Assembly: GCA_023053545.1 (NCBI GenBank)
Contig: JAKZAN010000001.1
Coordinates: 372,001 to 436,000, forward strand
Reading direction: 5' to 3'
Length of the DNA stretch: 64,000 bases
Origin: Lepidurus packardi
Lineage: Eukaryota > Arthropoda > Branchiopoda > Notostraca > Triopsidae
The notes under the pieces: generated by a model
Databases searched by the model: none
Seen by the model: only the letters and a program-made list of their open reading frames with translations
Told to the model about the DNA's origin: nothing
Position numbers and translations under genes: made by a program
Shown: positions 24,375-35,600 of the stretch, piece after piece
Numbering within the stretch: position 1 is the first letter of the stretch
How the letters are laid out: every line of letters starts with the position of its first letter

Positions 24375-26347
24375 ATGAGCTCTGCCACCTCGAAACGACA
24401 CGCTCCGCCAATGTTTATTCGACACAATAACGGATCCCATCACCCGTCCAGTAGCGAAGTGAATATTGCCTTGGTGGGTGCATTAGGCAGCGGGAAATCA
24501 GGTAAAATAGTCCCCGAGTTGCTTTCAATACGCTTTGTTAGGATATTTTTGAAACGCCCGGACCGAAGAAATGTGCCCTTGACTTTGCGTTGGCAGATTT
24601 GCCGAGGGTTGACGGCTGGAGAAAGCCGTCCAAGAGACGAGGCTCATTAGCTCGACGAGCGACGAGTTTCCGTTTTGTTTACCGCTTGTCCATCACGCCA
24701 TCACCGCTTATTTGCATCGTGGTTTTCCGTCGACTCTTAAGAGCCCATCGAGTTGTTGAAAACATGCGTTGCCTATGAGATCGCTCACATTTGTTTACCT
24801 TTTCTTCCTTTTTCGCTAGCGCTAACCGTCAAGTACATCACCCGACGTTTCATCAATGAATACGACCCGGATTTAGGTAAAAAAAGAAAAATCATCCACT
24901 TTGATTAGTTTTATTACTATTTTCATTACGTTTCCGGGCGGATGTTTAGAAGATACTTACAACAAACACGAAGTTGTGGACAATCAGGATGTTTTGGTGC
25001 GGATCATGGACACGTGTGATAAGGTAGCATTCCATAACGAAAACTAAATAATTCCTAAGCTTGACAGCAATATTCAAGTTTAATTAAAGAATCAGAACTA
25101 TTCAAGTTTAAAGAATCAGAACTATTCAAATTTAATTAAAGAATCAGAACTATTCAAGTTTAATTAAAGAATCAGAACTATTCAAATTTAATTAAAGAAT
25201 CAGAACTATTCAAGTTTAAAGAATCAGAACTATTCAAGTTTAATTAAAGAATCAGAACTATTCAAGTTTAATTGAAGAATGTTTAATTAATGAAGAGTAC
25301 ACCCACAACCAATGAGAAGTTGTGATTCAAGTAGAAACCAACTGAATAGAAGCTTTTATTTTCAATTGAATTCATCTTGGGATAAAATTGGGGTTAGGTC
25401 ATTTCTATATTCTTACGAAGTGGAAATGACAATTGTTTGGGGAATTTCAACTTGACACTAGTTTGAAATGCAGGAAGGCAAAGACCCAGAACGCTATTTA
25501 AAGTGGGCCGATGGATTCCTAGTGGTGTTTAGCGTTACGGATCGCAGCGGATTCCAAACTGCTCAGCGTTATTTGGAAGGCATCAGCCAGCATTTGCGGT
25601 TAACTACAACTTACGACGCGCCACTTATTTTAGTTGGCAATAAAGCAGACCTGGAGAGATACAGGTATTTATATGTCTCACCACTTGAGCTCATAACTTA
25701 TTCCCTTTTGGCTTCCACGAGATTTACTCAAACTAATTTACGAAGGCATGGGGTGCTGGAATTCCAGTTCCCCAAAGACATATGAGGCATTGAAAAACTC
25801 GTTGCTTCATATGGGGGTAACGGTGCAGTTTATTTATACCTTCTCGTACACAGGCAAGTCAGCACAGAAGAAGGGAAAGCGTTGGCTAATCTCTACGAAG
25901 CGACGTTTTTCGAAACCACCGCTGCGGAGGAGTATACGCCTGTTGAGCGTGTTTTCCGAGAAGCCATCCGGGAGATTCTCCGCGAGCAAGAGCGTTTTAT
26001 GCCATTGCGCCAGGCCCTGGTGTACATCGCGTCGTCCGTAACAGGAGAAGAACGCGATCGAGAAAGCAAGTCCGCGGGGAATCTGTTGGCCGTTGCCAGC
26101 ACTTCAGGTGCGGAAATATCTATTCATTTGGTCTGCCTACTTTTTATTTATTTCTATGACGTTGTTGGCTACTTTTTTCATCCGTTCCATAGCTGCTGAT
26201 CGCGCAAGACGATTGCGCTCACCCGCAAAAAGCGCAGCCACGCCCTCCGCCGTTTCCCCGCCACGGAAGGACCCGCATGCGCGAGAAGCCAATTCGAGAT
26301 TCTCTTTCCTCAAGGGCAAAAGTCTTAAAGGAATCTTTCAGTCTTAA
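24375..26347 (+). CDS. RASL12: RASL12-like small GTPase without CAAX box
   Basis: Six exons: 24375-24501, 24820-24876, 24950-25023, 25474-25664, 25854-26107, 26193-26347; 285 aa. Ras-superfamily fold: P-loop GALGSGKS, then VKYITRRFINEYDPDLEDTY (switch I), DTCDKEGKD in place of the usual DTAGQE, NKADLERYRQV (guanine specificity), and ETTA at the SAK position. A basic tail ends in LKGKSLKGIF, like the LLKGFKIF end of human RASL12 and without a prenylation motif. The missing switch II Gly-Gln implies altered GTP hydrolysis, a property shared with the RASL/RERG subgroup. The start is the Met before the Ser/His/Pro-rich leader; no other Met gives a continuous frame. Function in this organism is unknown. 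Confidence 0.88.
25069..25285 (+). repeat. ~28-bp minisatellite in RASL12-like intron 3
   Basis: Seven to eight copies of a unit GAATCAGAACTATTCAAGTT followed by TAATTAAA; some copies lack part of the TTAATTAA segment. It lies in the intron between 25023 and 25474. Confidence 0.9.
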
Positions 26348-26942
26348 CCTCTAATGAAGAATGAAAAAACGAAGAATGCAAATGAAGAATGAAAGAACAT
26401 GTTTGGGCACTGTGAAGGATTTATTTCGCATTTTATGATTGTAATAGTGTTATATATTAATACAATGGAAGTAGTTTTCTTTTACATCCTCTTTTTTTGT
26501 TTTTAATCGGCGTAGGCAAGCCTATTTATTGGTCAGTGGATTTTACATGACATGTCTAGATTGGGGCTGAATTACAGGGGGGAGGAAGGGAGGGGAGAGT
26601 AGGCTGAAGGAAATTTATGAGGGGAATCTGTGAGGGGAATTTGGGTGGTTACAAGGTACCTCTAGAGTCGTTTAATGTGTATGGCCTAGGATTTTAAAGT
26701 TAAGGATCGTTCTCAGTTTGAGCTGCAAAAAAATCCAACTTGTTTAAACTTCAGGTTTGAATTTGGCGCTTTCCAGTGCTTGCGCAGCACTGGTTTACAC
26801 TTTAGGGTTCAAATCGTATTGATCTAGGAAGTTGGCAGCCCTTCAGCGTGTTTGGTATCCTTGGCAGGCTTGCTTTTGCTTTCATGTTCCGGTGAAGGAT
26901 ACTGTTTCCTAAATTCAGGGTGTTAGGACGTATTGTCAGAGT
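26348..26942. other. Intergenic between RASL12-like gene and MRPS11
   Basis: Contains a purine-rich, G-rich tract at 26577-26640 (GGAGGAAGGGAGGGGAGAG and similar) that could form unusual DNA structure. The right end should hold the MRPS11 promoter. No gene seen. Confidence 0.45.
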
Positions 26943-28590
26943 ATGGCGCTTTGTAAATTAATTCGTGCGGTAAAACCGAAATATCTTGGCTCAATTTACG
27001 ACAGTTTTTGTGTACGAGCCCCGGCCGTCACTCTGGTAAAGTTTGACTCTCGGGAAGCTTTAGCATGTGGTGTTTTCGGACTCGAAGTTCGTGCCCACTT
27101 GTTTCCCCTGTTTCCGGGCTCTAGACGCCATTTCTCGACTTCTTTGCAAAGAACCAAGCGAGAAGACCGTAAAGAAATGCTAGCCTCGCTACCACGGGCG
27201 GACGAAGGCACCGAGGGTGAGAAACACGTGGATATTGACACCATCGTTTATGGGTATGCATAGTTTCTTCTTAAGCCACTAAAACCAATCTTTTCCGTCT
27301 TTTTGACCACGTATTTCGCTTTAGTCTTTTTTTCGTTCTTGCCTCACGCTAGTCGAAATACGCCCCGTGTCCCTGAAGGCACCAGGCCAAACCCGTCGAC
27401 CTTACGTTTAACTAAGTTCGCAGTTTCCTTTACGTTTTTCAACTGCAGACCTTCCTCTAGTCTTACCAACTCTTTATACAGTATTTGTGATGCAAACTAT
27501 TACTTTTAGTTTGTTCCTTGTAGAGCGTAAACTCATCAATTGTTCGCTATTAGTTTAAAGAAATTGAGGTTCCGAGACATGGGTTAAAAGATGTCCTTTT
27601 GAGATTTGTATCTTTCAATTGTTCATCTTATAATTAAAATCCAATGGAAGTCAAGTTTGGCATGAACGTTACTTGACTATTGAATTAACGCTATTGAATT
27701 AAGCTAAGCAAGCCCTGTTACGTGAATTTAATGTCGGTTTTTACCTTAGACAACAGGACGTTTTTCCCGATGAAAACACGCCCAATAAGCTCATCAACGG
27801 AGTCCGGTTTGCCGATATCCCCATTTGTCACATCAAATCCACGCCCAACAACACCATCTTTTCCATGACCTCTGCAGCAGGTTAGTTTTGACTCGTAAGC
27901 CGCGAGCGACTTCATTTACATCTCGAAATGTTACTTATGAATTCTTCTCTGCAGGCGAAGTAAACTTGCTGCGCTCCTGTGGGATGGAAGGCTTCAAAAA
28001 CACCCGGAAAGGCACCAATATTGCAGCTCAAGCCACAGCCATCAGCTTTAGCATGGTATAAGTGCACTATCTCCTACCTGGCACCGTACATTGATGGCTT
28101 TTTCTACAGAAAGCTGCCGACAAAGGCTTCAACGACGTCCGCGTCAAAATCCAAGGCCTGGGACCTGGAAGAATGGTACTAATTTCTGCTTTCACTTCAT
28201 TTTGGCACTTCTAGTCGCTCACTTAACTCATTTTCAGTGCTGTAGGTTTGAGCCTCTAACTGTTTCGTACTTCTAATCTTGATGCTAAACCCTTAATATT
28301 TCGTCAACTTTTCTAATGGCCCATAAAGTGGTCCATTTCGGCCCCTTTGTGTAGTTTCTTTTTGTATAACGGTCATTCGGCATCGTGTGTTGTAATGTGA
28401 AGGGGTCAAGGCCACTTTCAATGCATAATTTTAAAAAAGTGATTTATTAATGCTTTTATGTCCGCTCTTATCTTTGCAGTCGGCCATCAAAGGTTTGACG
28501 ATGGGCGGTCTCAACGTCGTCTCAATTACGGATGCCACGCCTGTCTCGTGGGAAGTGAGTCCGCGCCCCAAGAAGCAGCGCAAGTTGTAG
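26943..28590 (+). CDS. MRPS11: Mitochondrial ribosomal protein uS11m
   Basis: Five exons: 26943-27253, 27750-27880, 27955-28055, 28110-28175, 28480-28590; 239 aa. The uS11 family forms part of the platform of the small mitochondrial ribosomal subunit, near mRNA exit. The first ~60 residues are Arg-rich and poor in acidic residues, as expected of a mitochondrial import sequence. The core shows [57 protein letters not shown] and the C-terminal RPKKQRKL, all standard for uS11. The start is the first Met of the exon. Confidence 0.95.
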
Positions 28591-29653
28591 AAACGCCTTC
28601 TTTTCTTCATGAAAGGAACCCGCCTCCGTAAGTGGAACTACACAAATCCACTGCATATTTTTGCAAACGTAGTGTGCATGGGCCTTTGCTAAAGGAGAAG
28701 CTTGTGCTAGTCTTATCCTTCTGCAAAACATCGCTCTGAAGATCTGCATGCATTTACATGCCAGGTCGTGTTAATTGTAATGCGTGTATTCCAAGAATAC
28801 AACTAATTTAGGTGCCATTGTTACAGAATGGCGTCCGCACTAAAATTCCAAACTATTGTTTCAAGTTGAAGTAGGTCTTTTTAAGACTTGTATTGTTTGG
28901 CAGATTTCAATCTACTTTCATTCTTTGAGCAAGGTTAACTTGATTGACTTTGTTCCAAGTGAAGTTGCTTTAGGTTTCACTTCATTTTCGGATTTAACTG
29001 GATTATTTGTGTTGCTTTCTAATTTTAAATAGAATTATAAAGTCAATATTTTGGGGGAAAAGTTAAAGTTTGTATGCTAAGAGTTAATTTTTGTGAAAAA
29101 AAATTGTGTGGATTGGAGTAGCATTTGTTAATTTGAATATGGCGCTTCTGTGCAAAGCGGAAGACAAGCCCAAAACGCCCATAGAAGACTCATTCTCCTG
29201 GTTTCGGGCTTTTGCTCAGTTCAAAATGGCGTCAGTGTGGCAAAGTTGAGAAAGACGCTCATACTTTCTTCGACTTTAATTATCCCATCAAGGACCGCCC
29301 CCTGGCCTAAACACGTGTTTGAGAGCTCAGACTTGTTTCCGTATTTAGCAGTGATTTACTAAGAGGCTTAATTGAGCAAAATTGTTGGGGAAAAGTGGGG
29401 AATTTTCTTTGTGTAACGGACCAGGCAACACAGCTCGGCGGGGCTTGAGCTGTAGACAGCGTAGAGCGTTCCCAAAATGGCGGACGCTCAAGCATCTCAG
29501 GCGTGGTTCGGGCAACCCTCGCTTTGAAATTCATTATTGGGGGTTACAATCAAGTGTGGATTTATTGAAGTTGCTGCAAATTGTGGAACTGTTTGTCTAG
29601 ATTACTGTGAAATTGTGAAAACCCGTGCTTTTCTTCAAAGTAAAGGACGGAAA
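28591..29653. other. Intergenic and CHD1 5' region
   Basis: MRPS11 3' UTR at the left; promoter and 5' UTR of CHD1 at the right, including a YY1-like motif (separate entry) and a second AAAATGGCG at 29224. No convincing open frame. Confidence 0.5.
29474..29485 (+). promoter_or_regulatory. YY1-like initiator motif upstream of CHD1
   Basis: AAAATGGCGGAC resembles the YY1 consensus AARATGGCGGC, which often overlaps transcription starts of housekeeping genes with short 5' UTRs. It lies 169 bp before the CHD1 start codon. Motif match only. Confidence 0.4.
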
Positions 29654-32600
29654 ATGGCTCAGGTAAGCGAACGTTTTTATACAGCTGGGGCTTTCACTTG
29701 TGGAGCTTGGAAAACATCTATTATGGTTTCATTTCCTTTCTTTTTCTGTGGATTTGGGTTCGTGAGGTGGTTAACGGTCTTGCCCATGGTGCTGGAATTT
29801 TTTTAGCATTTTCTAAGCTTGTTATTTTCGCGAATTCTCGCCAACTTCTGGAAGGTGAATCGAATTGAGGTTCGAAGAAGGTTAAACATTAAATAGGAAA
29901 ATTTAAGAAAATTGGTGTAGGGCTTAGCTAATGTGGTGGGTTGATTACGTCATCTTAACAGTTGTCTAATCCCGAAATTTGCTAAGAAATGAGAGAAGAG
30001 ATGGCCTCACCACTTCTAGCTTGACTGGTTTGTTGACATGTTTCTACTCAAATTTAGAAAAATAAGGGAAAAGTGGGCCACGCTATTCTTGGGCTTTTCG
30101 TATTGTCCTTTCTCTTAGCTTGCCAGCCTACTAACTTTGAAAGCGTTTTGGGATTGACGCCTTTTCGTAATTTTGACTCGAAAAAGTTGAGTCTGTGCAC
30201 GTGCTTTGTGTTTACGTTACACAGCTGAGCAAAATAAGCTTCACAAGTTGGTATACAAAGAATCTCGTGATGCCAAATATCCTTGGTCTTTATCCACGCC
30301 GATGAACATTTTTTGTAATTTGTAAAAAGTAAAATGTGTAAAAGTCAAGAAATGGTGGCTCATCAATGCAAATACACGAAATTTTTCTGTTGTTATGACC
30401 TGAAATTATTATTGCCAGGATTCTGACGAAGACTCGCATAAAGGCTCCGAATCAGGCAACGAATCATCGTCATCAAGTTCCAGCAGGTAAGAATAAAAGT
30501 CTCCAAAATATGTTCGGTTAATCATATATTATGTCTTCATTAAAAAAAATGATTAACACCAACTATTTTCTCATATGTCTATTATTTACGCCAGTGATTC
30601 CAGTTCTAGTTCTGATAACTCATCAAGGGTAAAAGTCGATTCGGACCATGGATCAGCAGACGAAAAGGCACGGTTTCAAGAAGAGAGTCCTCCGCGAAGT
30701 TCAGGAATAAAAAAGAACCACGTCAATGATATAAAGAAGGTGGGTTTTGACTCTGGTTTGAATTTGAATTGGTTTCAGCTGCAACCTGTTTCTTATAAAA
30801 TTATAATTTCTTAATAATAGTGTTGGGATGAAGACCCAGATATCTATGGCGTACGACGATCCAATCGAGCGAAGGAAACCAAAGTGTGAGTCTGGCGTTC
30901 TTAAGTTTTAGAGAGGAAAGCTAAAGTTGATTCTTATTGTAGGACTGCTCCCAATTTGTCAGAAGATAGCTATGATAGTGCGACAGACAAAGAAGACATT
31001 CCCAAACGTCGAGTACCTCCCAAGAAAGTCCACAGAGCCCCGCCTCCAAAACGCGCTCAAGCTCAAGCTAGTAAATCCAAGTACAGTCATTACTCGGATG
31101 AATCTAGTGACGAAGGCGACAGTCACGCCAAAAGGTAATGGGCCACGGTTCCAAGTTTGCAGGCAACCTGTGTTCAGCTTATTAAGAAGCTTATTAATAA
31201 AAGGAACGTATTGAAAGAATAAAATTGCGTTTAGGTCAGGGAATAGGCGTGCAGCTGCAGTGAGTTATAAAGAGGACAGTGCAGATGAAACGGGGTCGGA
31301 TGACTTGGTCGACGTGGATGTGAACCTACCTCCAGTAGTCGAAGAAGAAGATAATGCGGAGACCATTGAAAAACTCATGGAGTACCGGATCGGCAAGAAA
31401 GGAGGTACACTAGAAGGCTTTCTTATGGAAAAACGACTCTTTTAAATGAGTTTTTGAAACTATTTTCTTATAGAAACTAACTTTTTTGAATGAAAGAATC
31501 AAATTAATGAAATTATTGAATGGTATAGCGACTGGTTCCTGCACGACGATTTACGCAGTGGAAGATAATGGGGATCCAAACGAAGGCTTTGATCCAGAAG
31601 ACGATCCTGAGAATGCCGAGCCCCAGTTTTTGGTCAAATGGAAAGGATGGTCCCATATACATAATACCTGGGAATCTGAGCCCAATCTCAGGGAAATGAA
31701 GGTAAATTTACAAAGAAAATTTAGCTAAAAACCGCCTTTTCAATAGAATGTTTCTTGATTCTCATCCGTTTAAGCTTTGAACACAACTCTATTTACGTTT
31801 TGACTCGAGAGTTAGCGAAAGATTTTAGTATATTGAGTTGCAAGAGTCTAAGTTTTATAAAAATAAATCACGAGTATTTCTCACAAGTACACAAGTTTGA
31901 ACTATTTGTGTACTTTAGGTAGATTTTAGTATATTGAGTTGCAAGATTCAAAGTTCAAGAGTCAAGAATCGAAGTTTTATAAAATAAATCACTAGTATTT
32001 CTCACAAGAACACAAGTTGGAACTATTTTTGTACTTTAGGTAGATTTTGGTATATTGAGTTGCAAGAGTCAAAGTTCAAGAGTCAAGAGTCAAAGTGTTA
32101 TAAAATAAATCACTATTATTTCTCAGAAGTACACAAGTTTGAACTATTTTTCTACTTTAGGTAAAAGGGTTGAAGAAGCTGGAGAATTTTTTGAAGAAGG
32201 AAGACGATATCCGGATATGGAAATCTCGGGCGACGCCAGAAGACGTCGAATTCTACGAGTGTCAATTGGAATTGCAGCAAGAATTGATGGCGAGTTATTT
32301 GCGAGTTGAGCGCATCATATCCATGAACCCCAAGCCAGACAGCGCCTACCCGGATTATTTAGTCAAATGGGAGAGTTTACCTTACGCCGAAGGTACCTGG
32401 GAGGATGGCGGGCTTATTATCAAGAAGTATTCGCAGCAAATCAAGGAATTCGAGGATCGAGAAGCTTCAAAGCGAACGCCTTCCAAATTGTGCAAAGCCT
32501 TGAAATACCGCCCCAAATTTGTGCCCATGAAAACTCAACCGGAATATCTTGGCAGTGAAACGGTAATCTTTTGACTTATGTAAGATTTTTCAGTCTGATA

Positions 32601-35600
32601 ACTTGGATTTCCGTTTTTAGTTGCAATTAAGGGATTACCAGCTTGATGGATTGAATTGGTTAGTCCATTCGTGGTGTAAAGAAAATTCAGTGATTTTGGC
32701 AGACGAAATGGGATTGGGGAAAACCATTCAGGTAAATCAGTTTAATTCCAGTTTAATCATAATTCAAAGAAATTAACTTTGTAGACCATCAGCTTCCTTT
32801 ACTACCTCTTCAATGCGCAGCAATTGTACGGCCCGTTTCTGGTGGTGGTGCCTTTGTCGACATTAAATGCCTGGCAAAAGGAGTTTTCGATCTGGGGCCC
32901 GGATTTAAATGTAGTCACGTATATTGGCGATGGAGACTCCAGAGAACTCGTAATGTTCCTTTTAACAAGTGGATTCCTGAGACGTGTTTATATACATTTT
33001 TTGTCCGTTTCACGACTTTAGGTAAGACAATACGAGTGGTGTCACCCCGGCAACAAACGACTAAAGCTGAACGTGGTTTTGACCACGTACGAAATCCTGC
33101 TCAAGGACAAAGGCTTTCTGGGGACCGTGAGCTGGGCGTGTTTGATGGTGGACGAGGCCCATCGCTTGAAAAACGATGATTCCTTGCTGTACAAGTCCCT
33201 CAAAGAATTCGACACGAATCATAGGTTGCTTATCACGGGAACACCGTTGCAGAACAGTCTGAAAGAACTGTGGAGTCTTTTACACTTTATTATGCCTAGC
33301 AAGTAATAAAACCAGGCTTATAGTTGATACACATTTTAAAAATGTTCTTCTGTTCATGTTAGATTCGATAATTGGGAAGAGTTCGAGGCAGAACATGACA
33401 ATGCAGCCAATAAAGGCTACACCAAGTTGCATAAACAGTTGGAGCCTTTTATTCTTAGACGTGTGAAGAAAGACGTTGAAAAATCTCTGCCTTCCAAGGT
33501 AATTTGCCTTTTTTTTTTTGCTTTTTTTATAGAAATGATTAAGTATCAATAAAGTATAAATATAGTATAGTAATGATCAATTGAAGTATGAATTGAAGTA
33601 TGAATTGATTAAGTAATAACCGCATTTTCTTAGGTGGAACAAATTTTACGCGTAGAGATGACGTCACTACAGAAGCAGTACTACAAATGGATTTTAACGA
33701 AAAACTATACGGCGTTGCGCAAAGGGGCCAAAGGATCCGTTTCTTCCTTCGTCAATGTCGTTATGGAGTTGAAAAAGTGCTGTAACCACGCCTACTTGAC
33801 CAAGCCGTCCGAAAATGAGCATCGTTTGGCTTCAGACGAGAAGTTACAAGTGATTTTCTTTTTTTTTCTGAATCGTTGAGGGAAATTAATGTACATTTGA
33901 ATGATTTCTCCCTGTAGCAACTGATTCGGGGGTCAGGCAAGTTGCTCCTCTTGGACAAGTTGCTGATCCGGTTACGGGAAACAGGCCATCGTGTGCTCAT
34001 TTTTTCCCAAATGGTCCGAATGTTGGATTTGCTGGCCGAGTACTTGCAGCTAAGGCGTTTTCCCTTCCAGCGCTTAGATGGGGGCATCAAAGGCGAATTA
34101 AGAAAAAAAGCCCTGGAACATTTTAATGCCGAAAACTCGGTGGTAAGGCTTCTGTAGCAATTATTAAAGGAAAACAATGTTACGATTCCAATTTTTTGTT
34201 GTAAAGGACTTTTGTTTCCTGTTATCCACACGAGCTGGAGGATTGGGTATCAACTTGGCTACTGCAGATACCGTTATTATCTTCGACTCGGATTGGAATC
34301 CGCAAAACGATCTGCAAGCCCAAGCTCGTGCCCATCGAATTGGACAGAAGAATCAAGTCAATATCTACCGTTTGGTGACGAAAGGCTCCGTCGAGGAAGA
34401 CATCGTGGAACGAGCGAAACGCAAAATGGTGTTGGACCATTTAGTCATTCAGCGGATGGACACGACCGGGCGGACGGTGCTAGATCGCAAGAGTACAGGC
34501 ACCACCAACGCGAATCCGTTCAACAAGGATGAACTTAACGCGATTCTCAAATTCGGAGCTGAAGAGCTCTTCAAAGACGATGAGGATGGGGAGGAAGAGC
34601 CGGTCTGTGATATTGATGAGATTTTGAGGAGAGCTGAGACGAGAGATGAAGCCCCTCCGATGGTTGGCGACGAGCTTTTGTCAGCGTTCAAAGTAGCTAG
34701 CTTTGCGGCCTTTGATGAAGAAGATCCCTTGCCCACTGTCAGCAGCAAGAAAGACAAAGGCCGAGAAGATGACAAGACCTGGGTAATGCCTCGTTAGAAA
34801 TGCATTCTAGTAAAAGGGACTCATTCTGTTTTTCTTTAGGAAAGTATTATCCCTGACAATGTCCGCAAAACCATTGAAGAGGCAGAAAAAGCCCAGGAAA
34901 TGGCGGATCTATATCTACCGCCCAGGAACAGGCGTGGAGGCCTAGTGGCCAGCCGAGGACGTTCAGATTCGGAAGGTAGACTTTTAGATGTTTGCTTATT
35001 TTTTTAGAAATTTTGTAGGCGTATTTTAGATAGTCTTTTGAATGATAATTTAATAATAGTCTTAATAATAGTCTTAATAAGTAATAAGAATAGTAATAGT
35101 CATAGTCTTAATAAGTAATAAGATTAATTAGTAATAAGTAGTAAGATAATATAAGAAAATAAATAAGATAAGTCTTTTGAATGATAATTTAATAATAGTC
35201 TTAATAAGTAATAAGATAAATAAAGTAATAAGATAAATAAGTAATAATAAAATAAAGTAATAAGATATAAGATAATATAAGATAAATAAATAAGATAAGA
35301 TAAGTCTTTTGAAGGATAATTTAATAATAGTCTTAATAAGTAATAAGATTAATTACTTTTACATGTTAGTTAGCTTATTTTACAGAAATTTTGTAGGCGT
35401 ATTTTAGATAGTCTTAATATTAGTCTTAATAAGTAATATTTTTAATTAAAATAATAATATGATTAATAATATAGAATAATAATATAAAATAATATGATTA
35501 ATTAGTAATAAGATTAATAAGTAATAAGATAAATAAGTAATAATAAAATAAAGTAATAAGATATAAGATAAGATAATATGAGATAAATAAATAAGATAAG

